From G020350405 sp964513655 (lineage in GTDB: Bacteria > Planctomycetota > Phycisphaerae > Sedimentisphaerales > Anaerobacaceae): a DNA stretch of 11,061 nucleotides. A model generated the notes under the pieces. It was not told where the DNA came from, did no database searches, and was given only the letters and a program-made list of their open reading frames with translations. Location of the stretch: NCBI GenBank assembly GCA_964513655.1, contig CAZENQ010000103.1, positions 1 to 11,061 on the forward strand, written 5' to 3'. Of the stretch, positions 1 through 7,564 are shown in pieces; position 1 is the first letter of the stretch, and each line of letters begins with the position of its first letter. The translations under genes and the position numbers were made by a program.

Positions 1-68
1 AAAAAAATAAAAAAATCAAATTATAACCCTTGACGGATGACCTCATAGCAGCCCCGTATCTATCCTCA
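1..68. other. AT-rich stretch downstream of the LamG/dockerin gene
   Basis: This short non-coding stretch follows the stop codon of the minus-strand gene. Read on the minus strand it ends in a T-rich run (positions 1-19), as a transcript end might. I could not find a convincing GC-rich stem in front of it, so I do not call it a terminator. Confidence 0.4.
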
Positions 69-3000
69 TTACGGGAACAGGTACTCCTTAAGCCAGTTAT
101 CAGCCATAACGTCATAATCCTTGAAGTTGACAATGTCAGGGTTGCTCGGGTAGTAATTGGCGTCAACCGCCGGGTCGGGTACCCTCACAACAAGATTAGT
201 CGGTTCATCCAGCGGAAAATATATAGTACCCTCTACGCCCGCCAGTCCCATGATTTCATCGACTGTAAGGCTGCTGTCGTAGATACGGACATCATCAATA
301 CGGCCCTTCACCAGCCTGCCCGTGAACCCCCCGCCTGCGGACGTTTGTGGGTCACAGCCAACAAAAGCGTTGGCGTCCCACGCATCCGGTCCATGGTATG
401 TCACGTTTGACTTCTGGGAGAGCGTTGTTCCGTCGCTCATATATACTGTCGCTTTTTCTGGACTGACCACAAGGCCCGTAAACGTCCATTGCCCGTCTGG
501 AACCGTTAATCCAGTCTCGAAACTCCACCACCAGTCGTCCCAATGGTACCTCAAATCATGAACGGTAGCGGTCTTGCTTTCACCTCCAAAACCAATCCCG
601 GAAACGGTGCTGTGCCACGCGCCTGAAAGGGTGTTGGGTCCTCGGCAGAATACTATGCCTGACCACGGAGACTGGTCGCCATCTCGCTGTACCCATGCTG
701 TTATTGTTGCGTTATTGGTATTGATGTCAAGGGGTGGAATTACGACATGGTCGTCGATTCCGTCAAATTCCAGACACTCTGCCCTGTTCGGGTCGTTTAC
801 CCATGTTGGACCGGGCGTGCCGCCGAGCTGACCGTCGTGGTTCGCGTCTGACGTCCCGCTGTTGTCAGCAACCTGGCCTGACGTTTCATCAAGCTTCAAC
901 CATACCATCGGGTCATAAGCCGGAGGCGATGCAATGCCCTCACTATCGCTCTGGAGCCAGTCTAACGCTATCTGCTCCACGTCATAAGCGTCGATAACGC
1001 AGTTACCGCTGAAGTCGCCGTAGCCAAGGGAAAGCGAAGGTACGCATCTCTGCGGCCAGACCTGGACATCGTCGAACCATACCGTACCTGTGCCGCCGGC
1101 CTTGTTCTCGCCTACCTTGTCGGCGCCACCAAAGCCGATGTGGACCCTGTCGACGTTGCCTAAGCTCACGCCGCACGCGTCGAAGATTGCAAGGTCAATG
1201 TTCCACTCGGTCCACTGTTCAAGCTTCACGTCGTTCGGGTCACCGTCGTACATCACATAACCGCTGCTGCTGCTCGTATCTTCTAATTCGACCCACATAA
1301 CGTCGCGATTAGTGGCGCTGTTGCCTGACTGACCGTAGAAGTACAGGACTAATGCCCTCGCATCGCTGACAGTCCAGTCCGGGCCGATTGGCAAATCGAT
1401 AATGTTAGCGTCGATTACAGAGCCGACATACTGGCCCTTTATGGTGAAGCTACCGTCGTAAGCAAACCTTAGCGAGTTACCATCGCGTACGAAATTCGGG
1501 TCCTTCTCAGGGGAGACTCCCGAGCCGGTGTCGTTGACCCAGTAATCGTCCCACACGTTCCACAGCGCGGTTTGATTCACGTACGAGTCGAAGTCGTCCA
1601 CCGTAAGATGCGAGGCCGTCGTGAAGCTCCACACATCGCCTGGATACGTACTGCCACCGTTGACATCATCTATCCGCCAGTAGTAAGTCGTCGAAAATAC
1701 GAGCGCATTGGGGTCATAGTCACAAACATCAAACGTATTGGGACCCTGGTTGCCCATGAACACGTTATTCGGGTCAACCGTTGAAGTGGCATCGTTCACA
1801 TCGTCAAAGCTCGTCCCAAGGTACACATCGTGCGTGACCGTGAAAATTCCCGGCGTCCAGTTGATTGTTACGTCACTCGGAACATCTTGAGCCCCGTCAG
1901 ACGGGCTCGGATAAGACGCCTTGCCAACGTTCGCAAGCGTAAAGTCCCAGACCTGGCCCTTGACAGTCACGGTATTGACCTCATCGATTCGCCAGTAGTA
2001 CTGAGTCAGTATCTCAAGGTTCCTGTCCACCGGCCAGTTAACATCAGAAAGCTCCTGCCTCTGTATGTATGTGCTCGTAGATGTAGTATCCGCGCCGTCT
2101 ACCTCGGCAAAACTCGTCCCGAAGTAAACATCATGCTTATTCGCGTCGTTGCCGTCCGACCAGCTCAGAATCGGCCGCTGCAAACTCGCCGGCGGGCCCT
2201 TTACATTTCCTGCGCCATCTGCCGGACTCGGAGCCCATGCCTGGCACGGGTCGGTCGGTATCTCCGCCGCTAACGTCGTCTTGCCCTCATTCGATACGTC
2301 AAAGTCAATAACCAGCGCAGCACGCTTGCCAACCTCAGCAGTATAGTTGCTGTCCGTAATTATCTCACCGTGTCTTGCGCCGTATGATGTTATCGAAATC
2401 GCATTCCCGTTCGAGCCAACGTTCACATAGTCCTCATAGAAGATTAACGTGTCTTTTTCATCGCGCCCCAGTATCATCACACCTCCCGTCACGTCGATTA
2501 TTCCCGTGTTGCCACCGTATGGACTATCGGTAATTTCAAGATAACGGGCGTTAATAGTGCCGCCGTGCAGGTTTATCTGCCCTGTCTCGCCCGCCCAGCT
2601 CGATGTACAATAAACGCCCTGGAAGACGTTCATCTCACCGTTGGTCATATCAAGCAGGCCAACGCTTCCCCAGCCGCCGACCTCGATATGGCCGCCGACA
2701 TTTACAACACCGCCGCTCATTGTCATCGTGCCGGTGCCATTGACATCGTCTGATAGGCACGCTCCAATGGCGAGGCGGCCCGTTGCCCACTGACCGTTGA
2801 ACATGCCCCACTCGAACCAATCCGACCGCCTCTCGTAAGTGTCGCCTCCCCAATCCTGGTTAGCGCCTATGGTCAGCGTCCCGCCTGTCACTGTCAGATA
2901 GTGGTCAGCGCACGGGTCCACGAAGCCGTTCCCGACAAGGTCGTCACCACCACCGACGAGAATGTAATTCACCTCCGCCACTATCGTCCCATCAATCGTC

Positions 3001-3284
3001 GGGTCTACCATAATATGCCCACCCACGATCAAATCATTGAGCTCCGCCGGATAGTCCTGCCAGCCCCCGCCTTTTCCAATATAGGCCTCCGAATTGATGT
3101 CCGGCACGGAATTCGCTGCTTTGACCCCACTCGGCCACTCCACCGTCCACCAGTTGTTCGGTTCGTCCCAGGAGTTCGTGGGGGCCAGGTCACTCCACCA
3201 TGACCGAACATTCTGTGCCGCCGCGCTATTGGCCAAAGCCAATACAAAAACAACACAAATTAATAAATAAAATTTCTTGCTCAT
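69..3284 (-). CDS. Secreted multi-module protein: beta-helix-like repeats, two Fn3-like modules, jelly-roll module, LamG and dockerin-like halves
   Basis: Probably an extracellular or cell-surface carbohydrate-binding or adhesion protein; I see no catalytic motif. Residues 1-23 form a signal peptide (KK, a hydrophobic core, then ANSAAA). Residues ~125-285 are glycine-rich beta-helix-like repeats (TVTGGTLTIG, TMSGGVVNVG, DVTGGVMILG). Two Fn3-like modules follow (~350-450 and ~457-557), both with HDVYxGTSF and YYWRID. Residues ~558-745 are a jelly-roll-like module starting VDDFDSY and ending TVWFDDVQVW. A dockerin-like half (~755-780, GDFSGNCVIDAYD then LDWL), a LamG/concanavalin-like domain (~790-1010, ending RIDDVRIYD) and a second dockerin-like half (~1050-1068) complete it. 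The ATG is fixed by an AGGAGG box 6 nt upstream and by the signal peptide. It is divergent from the GH43 gene and may bind the same polysaccharide; the ligand is unknown. The architecture is typical of Phycisphaerae secreted proteins. Confidence 0.93.
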   Translation of the reverse strand: MSKKFYLLICVVFVLALANSAAAQNVRSWWSDLAPTNSWDEPNNWWTVEWPSGVKAANSVPDINSEAYIGKGGGWQDYPAELNDLIVGGHIMVDPTIDGTIVAEVNYILVGGGDDLVGNGFVDPCADHYLTVTGGTLTIGANQDWGGDTYERRSDWFEWGMFNGQWATGRLAIGACLSDDVNGTGTMTMSGGVVNVGGHIEVGGWGSVGLLDMTNGEMNVFQGVYCTSSWAGETGQINLHGGTINARYLEITDSPYGGNTGIIDVTGGVMILGRDEKDTLIFYEDYVNVGSNGNAISITSYGARHGEIITDSNYTAEVGKRAALVIDFDVSNEGKTTLAAEIPTDPCQAWAPSPADGAGNVKGPPASLQRPILSWSDGNDANKHDVYFGTSFAEVDGADTTSTSTYIQRQELSDVNWPVDRNLEILTQYYWRIDEVNTVTVKGQVWDFTLANVGKASYPSPSDGAQDVPSDVTINWTPGIFTVTHDVYLGTSFDDVNDATSTVDPNNVFMGNQGPNTFDVCDYDPNALVFSTTYYWRIDDVNGGSTYPGDVWSFTTASHLTVDDFDSYVNQTALWNVWDDYWVNDTGSGVSPEKDPNFVRDGNSLRFAYDGSFTIKGQYVGSVIDANIIDLPIGPDWTVSDARALVLYFYGQSGNSATNRDVMWVELEDTSSSSGYVMYDGDPNDVKLEQWTEWNIDLAIFDACGVSLGNVDRVHIGFGGADKVGENKAGGTGTVWFDDVQVWPQRCVPSLSLGYGDFSGNCVIDAYDVEQIALDWLQSDSEGIASPPAYDPMVWLKLDETSGQVADNSGTSDANHDGQLGGTPGPTWVNDPNRAECLEFDGIDDHVVIPPLDINTNNATITAWVQRDGDQSPWSGIVFCRGPNTLSGAWHSTVSGIGFGGESKTATVHDLRYHWDDWWWSFETGLTVPDGQWTFTGLVVSPEKATVYMSDGTTLSQKSNVTYHGPDAWDANAFVGCDPQTSAGGGFTGRLVKGRIDDVRIYDSSLTVDEIMGLAGVEGTIYFPLDEPTNLVVRVPDPAVDANYYPSNPDIVNFKDYDVMADNWLKEYLFP

Positions 3285-3290
3285 GATACT

Positions 3291-3296
3291 CCTCCT
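3291..3296 (-). promoter_or_regulatory. Shine-Dalgarno box of the 1071-residue gene
   Basis: The minus strand reads AGGAGG here, 6 nt before the ATG at 3284. It is a near-ideal anti-16S match and settles the start. Confidence 0.85.
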
Positions 3297-3354
3297 TAAA
3301 TAGGAAACATTAAAATATTTCTTGGCTCCACCGCCAAAACAATATGATTTTCAA

Positions 3355-3422
3355 CAGGCACGAATCCTCGCACAACGAGTGCGAATAACCTTTGCATATT
3401 TTCCGTAACCAATTCGCACCTG
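3355..3422 (-). promoter_or_regulatory. Structured leader RNA of the 1071-residue gene
   Basis: Within the ~220-nt minus-strand leader, the arms 3412-3422 and 3355-3365 can form an 11-bp helix. In the minus-strand RNA two of the pairs are G-U wobbles; in plus-strand RNA the same positions are C/A mismatches, so the helix favours the minus transcript. It encloses a hairpin with a 6-bp stem (TCGCAC 3368-3373 with GTGCGA 3379-3384, 5-nt loop). An alternative 8-bp perfect helix, GTGCGAAT (3379-3386) with ATTCGCAC (3412-3419), would exclude both. Mutually exclusive helices in a long leader suggest cis-regulation, but I do not recognise a known riboswitch class. A further small hairpin (TTGGC/GCCAA, 3322-3337) lies nearer the ribosome-binding site. 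Confidence 0.45.
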
Positions 3423-3510
3423 CCCAATCAACTCAAAATAGCGGGTATTTAACCCTGCCTCACAACAGCAAAAAACGTCCTCACCGTGCGCAGCACTCTC
3501 AATGGCTGAT

Positions 3511-3540
3511 ATTATAGCACCTTTACCCGTATTAAATCAA
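3511..3540 (-). promoter_or_regulatory. Sigma-70-type promoter for the 1071-residue gene
   Basis: On the minus strand, -35 TTGATT (3540-3535) and a perfect -10 TATAAT (3516-3511) are separated by 18 nt. Transcription would start near 3504, giving a leader of about 220 nt before the ATG at 3284. Confidence 0.6.
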
Positions 3541-3543
3541 GCC

Positions 3544-3580
3544 TTTTTCGCGCAAAAATTTTACCATTTTGCGCAAAAAA
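3544..3580. promoter_or_regulatory. Long inverted repeat between the divergent promoters, candidate operator
   Basis: The arms 3544-3557 (TTTTTCGCGCAAAA) and 3567-3580 (TTTTGCGCAAAAAA) match at 13 of 14 positions across a 9-nt spacer, with a perfect 8-bp GCGCAAAA/TTTTGCGC core. It lies 3 bp behind the -35 of the minus promoter and about 40 bp behind the -35 of the plus promoter, so it is unlikely to be a terminator of either transcript. One dimeric regulator could control both genes. The regulator itself is not in the window. Confidence 0.5.
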
Positions 3581-3621
3581 CCCGCTGAATCTGGTTTTTA
3601 CTTGTCCTGAGGCCAAATACC

Positions 3622-3650
3622 TTGAAATTCTCCCGCACTTATGTTATAAT
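3622..3650 (+). promoter_or_regulatory. Sigma-70-type promoter for the GH43 gene
   Basis: TTGAAA (3622-3627), a 17-nt spacer and TATAAT (3645-3650) form a near-consensus promoter. A start near 3657 gives a leader of about 58 nt before the ATG at 3715. Confidence 0.7.
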
Positions 3651-3714
3651 TATCTCACTTAGGTTTAAGCTCTTCAAATAAAGATGCGTTGATAGTCTTA
3701 TCGGATGAGGTACG

Positions 3715-6159
3715 ATGTTCAATTCACTTAGGCAAGGCCCTTTCCTGTTTGTCTCCCTGCTCTTTTGCGTTCTCGTTTCATCGTCGTCCGCCGAGCCGAT
3801 AATCTTTGATAACGGTTATCCGCTGTTTGATACCTACGCCGATGTCTTGCACGCCCACGGCGGAGGAATACTCCAATACGGCGGATACTTTTATTATTTC
3901 GGCGAGAACCGAAACTACAACGGTGATGACACCTTCTTTGCGGTTTCGTGTTATCGTTCGAAAGACCTTAAAAACTGGGAGTTCCGCAACCACGTCCTGA
4001 CGCGCGACGCCGACCCCGACGTCGAATTTGCCAAGATTGAACGCCCGAAGGTCGTTCATTGCGCAGCCACCGACAAGTTTGTAATGTGGGCGCATAAGGA
4101 ATACGGTAACAACTACAATGAGGCCCGTGCCGCCGTGGCGTGGTGCGATACCCCTGATGGCGATTACACCTACGTCGGAAGCTTCAATCCCCTTACATAC
4201 ATGTCACGGGACTGCACATTGTTTGTCGACGACGCCAACGGCTACTTTCTCTCCGCCGCGAATAATAATGCGGACCTGCATCTCTACAAGTTAACCAGCG
4301 ACTACCTCAGTGTTGATTATCTCGTCACAAAGATATGGGTGGGCCAGTCGCGAGAGGCACCTTGCCTTTTCAAACGAAACGGCTATTATTTTATAGTATC
4401 TTCCGGCTGTACCGGATGGACGCCCAACCAGGCCCAGTACGGCTATGCAACCAGTCTGGCCGGACCGTGGTCAAGCCTCTATAACGTCGGCAACTCCACC
4501 ACCTACAGCAGCCAGTCGCACTACGTCCTTACATTACAGGGCAGCCTCGAAACCTCATATCTCTACATGGGTGACCGCTGGGCACGCGCCTGGTCGGATT
4601 ACACCGACCGCAGCCGCTACATCTGGTTGCCTCTCGAGTTCACCTCTGATACGAGCATGGTGATGAACTGGTACGAGGCGCTCTCGATAGATACCGAAAC
4701 CGGCCAGATAACTAATTCCAATGAGTCTATGGTCGGCTGGGTCAAGGTCGACGACGATGACCCAAACATCACCTATTCAGGAACATGGGGCACCTGGTAC
4801 GGAAACCCCGGTTATCTTGGCACCGAGCATTACAGCGAGGTTAACGACTCCAACGCAACCTTCAGCTTCACCAGTACAAACGCCCGCTATTACGGCTTCT
4901 TGCGCAACGACCTTGGCATTGCCGAGATTCGTGTTGACGATATCCTGCAGACGACGGTTGATTGCTACAGCAAAAACGCCGGCTACGATGTACTTCTCTA
5001 CGAAACCGACACCCTGTCTTACGGCCCTCATACCCTCACCGTCCGCGTTACAGGCAACGCAAATAACAGGTCCAGCGGCTTTGAGATTATTTGTGACGCC
5101 TTCGCCTACTACAAATTGCCGGATGACTTTGGCTCCTTTGACCCTTCTACTAATGATTACCGGCTTGTCAACCGCCACACCGGCAAGTCCCTCACCGTCT
5201 CCGGCTCGCCCAAAACCACACCCGGCGCCCAGATTCAGCAATTCCTCTACGCCGGCGACACGTCTCAGCAGTGGCAGCTCAACGAGCCGGCCCCGACATA
5301 CAACACCATAACGAGCCTCGCCAGTGGCCAGCTTATGGACATCGACGGCAACTCCACCAGTGAAGGCGCCAACATCGTGCAGAACCCCGCTGACGGCGGC
5401 TCCGCCCAAGAGTGGCAGCTCTACAATACCGGCAGCGATTTCTATGGAATGATAAATGCAAACAGCAGCCTTCTTGCCGGCATACAAAATAGCTCCTTCG
5501 CTGATGCCGCCCCTGCCATACAGGAAGCTGACTACGACTATATCAGCCAGCAGTGGCTCGTCTTCGCCGAGCCTGACCATATCGGCCAAATCTGGATTGA
5601 GGCTGAAACTGCCTCCGGCCAGCCCGATTTCGCGCCGTTTGCCGTCAACAGCGGCGGCGCACTTCCGGAGGGCCAGTACATAGCGGTCCCGAATGGCTCC
5701 GGTGACCAATCTGAGCCCGTAACCGTCGGCATCTGTCAGTACAACTTCGACCTGGACAACTACTGCCTCGCCGAGATATATCTTCTCGGCCGTGCGCCTG
5801 CACAGAACTCCAACACCTACTACATCAGTATGGACGGCGGAACTTATGATACCGTCACCCTGCAGGAGCACCCCTCCGATTTCCTTTGGGTCAAGTGGTC
5901 GCAGTTCGGCCTCGACGTCGGCACACATACGCTCACCATAGCGCTGCAGGAAGATGGCACATATCTTGACAAGGTCCTCATTCGTACCCGAAAGCTCCTC
6001 GACTTCAACACCGATGGCTTCATCAACTTCCTCGACTTTGACGACCTTGCCTCCGCCTGGCTTACTTCCGACCCCGAATGTGACGTCGTTCCCTACGGCG
6101 GGGACGGCTCCGTTGACTCCCTCGAACTAAAAGCACTCGCCGCCGACTGGCTAAAATAA
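3715..6159 (+). CDS. Secreted GH43 subfamily-24-like exo-beta-1,3-galactanase with ricin-type, jelly-roll and dockerin-like modules
   Basis: Likely exo-acting on the beta-1,3-galactan backbone of type II arabinogalactans, outside the cytoplasm. Residues 1-26 form a signal peptide ending SSSSA. The five-bladed propeller (~28-325) has GH43_24 landmarks: HAHGGGIL (46-53) followed by YYFGENR, IERPKV with E109, SRDCTLF with D166, REAPCLF with E214 (general acid), and TYSSQS with Q267. The usual GH43 N-terminal aspartate base appears to be replaced by the AHGG sequence. Residues ~340-466 form a galactose-binding-like jelly roll. Residues ~480-617 form a ricin B/CBM13 domain with three QxW motifs (W520, W567, W614). 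Residues ~626-760 are CBM6/35-like, and ~763-814 are a dockerin-like pair (DFNTDGFINFLD; GDGSVDSLELK). The ATG has only a modest GAGG box 4 nt upstream, but the signal peptide supports it. Exact substrate specificity is inferred. Confidence 0.92.
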   Translation: MFNSLRQGPFLFVSLLFCVLVSSSSAEPIIFDNGYPLFDTYADVLHAHGGGILQYGGYFYYFGENRNYNGDDTFFAVSCYRSKDLKNWEFRNHVLTRDADPDVEFAKIERPKVVHCAATDKFVMWAHKEYGNNYNEARAAVAWCDTPDGDYTYVGSFNPLTYMSRDCTLFVDDANGYFLSAANNNADLHLYKLTSDYLSVDYLVTKIWVGQSREAPCLFKRNGYYFIVSSGCTGWTPNQAQYGYATSLAGPWSSLYNVGNSTTYSSQSHYVLTLQGSLETSYLYMGDRWARAWSDYTDRSRYIWLPLEFTSDTSMVMNWYEALSIDTETGQITNSNESMVGWVKVDDDDPNITYSGTWGTWYGNPGYLGTEHYSEVNDSNATFSFTSTNARYYGFLRNDLGIAEIRVDDILQTTVDCYSKNAGYDVLLYETDTLSYGPHTLTVRVTGNANNRSSGFEIICDAFAYYKLPDDFGSFDPSTNDYRLVNRHTGKSLTVSGSPKTTPGAQIQQFLYAGDTSQQWQLNEPAPTYNTITSLASGQLMDIDGNSTSEGANIVQNPADGGSAQEWQLYNTGSDFYGMINANSSLLAGIQNSSFADAAPAIQEADYDYISQQWLVFAEPDHIGQIWIEAETASGQPDFAPFAVNSGGALPEGQYIAVPNGSGDQSEPVTVGICQYNFDLDNYCLAEIYLLGRAPAQNSNTYYISMDGGTYDTVTLQEHPSDFLWVKWSQFGLDVGTHTLTIALQEDGTYLDKVLIRTRKLLDFNTDGFINFLDFDDLASAWLTSDPECDVVPYGGDGSVDSLELKALAADWLK

Positions 6160-6220
6160 TCCTCTCAAACCACCCCGCAACCTTTACCCCGTGAGATGAC
6201 CGCCGCTTGCCCCATTGCTT

Positions 6221-6237
6221 AGAGTCCTCTGGACTCT
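6221..6237. terminator. Hairpin between convergent genes, possible bidirectional terminator
   Basis: AGAGTCC (6221-6227), loop TCT, GGACTCT (6231-6237) form a perfect 7-bp stem with a 3-nt loop. CCCC at 6210-6213 and GGGG at 6240-6243 could extend it outward. It sits 61 bp after the GH43 stop and 7 bp beyond the stop of the converging gene. Neither side has a T-run, so an intrinsic terminator is plausible rather than clear. Confidence 0.4.
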
Positions 6238-6244
6238 CAGGGGT

Positions 6245-7039
6245 CTATCTAACTCGGGTCCCCTCCCACTCAAAGACCTCCACCATCCCGGGTGTAAATA
6301 AAACCGACGCGTCGCGCTCTTCGCCCCGCTCCCTAGCCAACCGCATCTTCTCCACCCGTTCGCTCAAGTCCCCCCAGCACACGTACAGCTTCCCCTCTAC
6401 ATTGTACTCACTCCCCATCCAGCCCGTCACATAAACACTCCCTTTGATTCTATGACTGTCACGCATCTGATAATCGAACTCCTCCAGCAGCAGCCCCCCG
6501 CTCGCAATAAAGTAAAGCTTCGACCTGTCCTCTCCCTCTTCATCGCTGTAAACCTTCGTCTTAACGATATTCCCCCTGAAGCTGTTCGTCGGATAACGTC
6601 GCTGCTTGTCCCTCACCGCGGTATACCTCTTCCCCGGCGGCTCGCCCCGCTTAAACTCTCCGCTCCATTCGCCTGCCACTGTCCCGTCCCCCCGTACCCG
6701 CAGCTTTATTTCACCGCATGTCTCCTCCTCCTTATGCAGTTTCGCTTCATAGCTTAATCCTTCTATTATCTCCGGCTGCCCTTCAAATAGCTCAGGCTTG
6801 CCACCACCCAGCTTTACATCGTACATCAGCCACTCACGCTCCTCCCAGGGCTTAGCACTCGGGTCCGACCACCTCACCTCCTCCCGCATCGTCCCGCGAC
6901 TCAAGCTGCGATAAACGTTCCAACTGATAAACGCAACCACGCACACAAAACCTAAAATCCCCACCACCAAAGCCGCCAGCTTCATCAGACGCCCGTTACC
7001 TTCCTCCTCTTCGTATAAATTGTCATCTTCCATATACAT
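6245..7039 (-). CDS. Single-span membrane protein of unknown function
   Basis: I do not recognise the family. A short acidic N-terminus (residues 1-17, with EDD and EEEE) precedes one strong membrane segment (~18-43, LMKLAALVVGILGFVCVVAF). About 220 mostly hydrophilic residues follow, rich in E, K and R, with alternating patterns suggesting beta structure (EIKLRVRGDGTVAGEW; KLYFIASGGLLLEEFDY; IKGSVYVTGW). No lipobox or catalytic motif is visible. ATG codons at 7039 and 7033 (M1, M3) both fit the upstream GAGG (7047-7050) and AAGG (7041-7044) boxes; the difference is two residues. It lies 39 bp downstream of the 92-residue membrane protein on the same strand, so the two are probably co-transcribed. 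It converges on the GH43 gene. Confidence 0.75.
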   Translation of the reverse strand: MYMEDDNLYEEEEGNGRLMKLAALVVGILGFVCVVAFISWNVYRSLSRGTMREEVRWSDPSAKPWEEREWLMYDVKLGGGKPELFEGQPEIIEGLSYEAKLHKEEETCGEIKLRVRGDGTVAGEWSGEFKRGEPPGKRYTAVRDKQRRYPTNSFRGNIVKTKVYSDEEGEDRSKLYFIASGGLLLEEFDYQMRDSHRIKGSVYVTGWMGSEYNVEGKLYVCWGDLSERVEKMRLARERGEERDASVLFTPGMVEVFEWEGTRVR

Positions 7040-7078
7040 ACCTTTACCTCGACCACTCCCGCTTTTATACCAAAAGAC

Positions 7079-7357
7079 CTAACTCAAAAAATACTTATTT
7101 ATCAACAGGTACTCGACCACAACAGCAACCACGCATAACGCAACAAAATACCACAGCTTCACCTCCGCCCACGCATCCTCCCAGTGCTCCCCTCGAAACC
7201 ATGATATAATGTCCGGCGTAAACCAGAACTTAATCGACTCCCAGAAGCCCGACCAGTTTTCAAACAGCACCCTCCCTATCAAAATATAAACCGGCACGTT
7301 CAACACCCCCAATACAGCTAAAAGCACAACGTTAATTTCTATCCCGAATAAATCCAC
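7079..7357 (-). CDS. Small two-helix membrane protein, GTG start
   Basis: The function is not recognised. The 92 residues contain two hydrophobic helices (~7-29, INVVLLAVLGVLNVPVYILI; ~68-88, LWYFVALCVVAVVVEYLLI). They flank a tryptophan- and aromatic-rich loop (FENWSGFWESIKFWFTPDI, then FRGEHWEDAWAE) that probably lies at the membrane surface. The start is GTG at 7357. An in-frame TAA six bases upstream rules out an earlier start on this frame, and the only ribosome-binding hint is a weak GGGA about 9 nt away. It precedes the 264-residue membrane protein by 39 bp on the same strand, so the pair is likely a two-gene unit. The balanced hydrophobic pattern and absence of stops support a real gene, with less certainty than its neighbours. 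Confidence 0.7.
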   Translation of the reverse strand: MDLFGIEINVVLLAVLGVLNVPVYILIGRVLFENWSGFWESIKFWFTPDIISWFRGEHWEDAWAEVKLWYFVALCVVAVVVEYLLINKYFLS

Positions 7358-7564
7358 GAATTAATTCCCGCAGCTCTTAAACCGTAGCCAGCAACCCGCA
7401 ACTCGCTACCCGTTTCATCTCTCACGCCATAAATTACCCCAATCCCCCCAATAACTCAACAAAATACTATACGCTAAACCCCCTACGCTATCCGCGGCCC
7501 TTTTCACCTCCACCTCCTCTAAGAACCACCGCATCGCCCGATTGCCCCATTCTGCCGCCCCTCG
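7358..7564. other. Repeat-bearing gap between two minus-strand genes
   Basis: This gap holds tandem heptamers (7391-7411), two copies of TACGCTA exactly 14 bp apart (7470-7476, 7484-7490) and two CCCCAAT copies (7437-7443, 7446-7452). A 39-codon minus-strand reading frame (7534-7415, ATG to TGA) crosses it. It lacks a clear ribosome-binding site and runs through the repeat-like sequence, so I do not call it a gene. TTGCCCCATT at 7542-7551 recurs at 6207-6216. Confidence 0.4.
7391..7411. repeat. Imperfect 7-bp tandem repeat, three units
   Basis: The units GCAACCC, GCAACTC and GCTACCC lie head to tail in non-coding DNA. GTAGCCA just before them (7384-7390) may be a more diverged unit. Confidence 0.5.

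Noticed and set aside
1830..2273. 147-codon plus-strand frame opposite the 1071-residue gene
   Set aside because: It is antisense to well-conserved Fn3-like modules, with an arginine-rich shadow product.
4721..5311. 196-codon plus-strand frame inside the GH43 gene
   Set aside because: Threonine/proline/serine-rich out-of-frame shadow of the GH43 coding sequence, with no domain.
4777..5928. Long antisense open frame (383 codons) inside the GH43 gene
   Set aside because: It lies wholly opposite a clear multi-domain gene, has no ribosome-binding site and encodes a valine/glycine/alanine-rich product typical of a codon-bias shadow.
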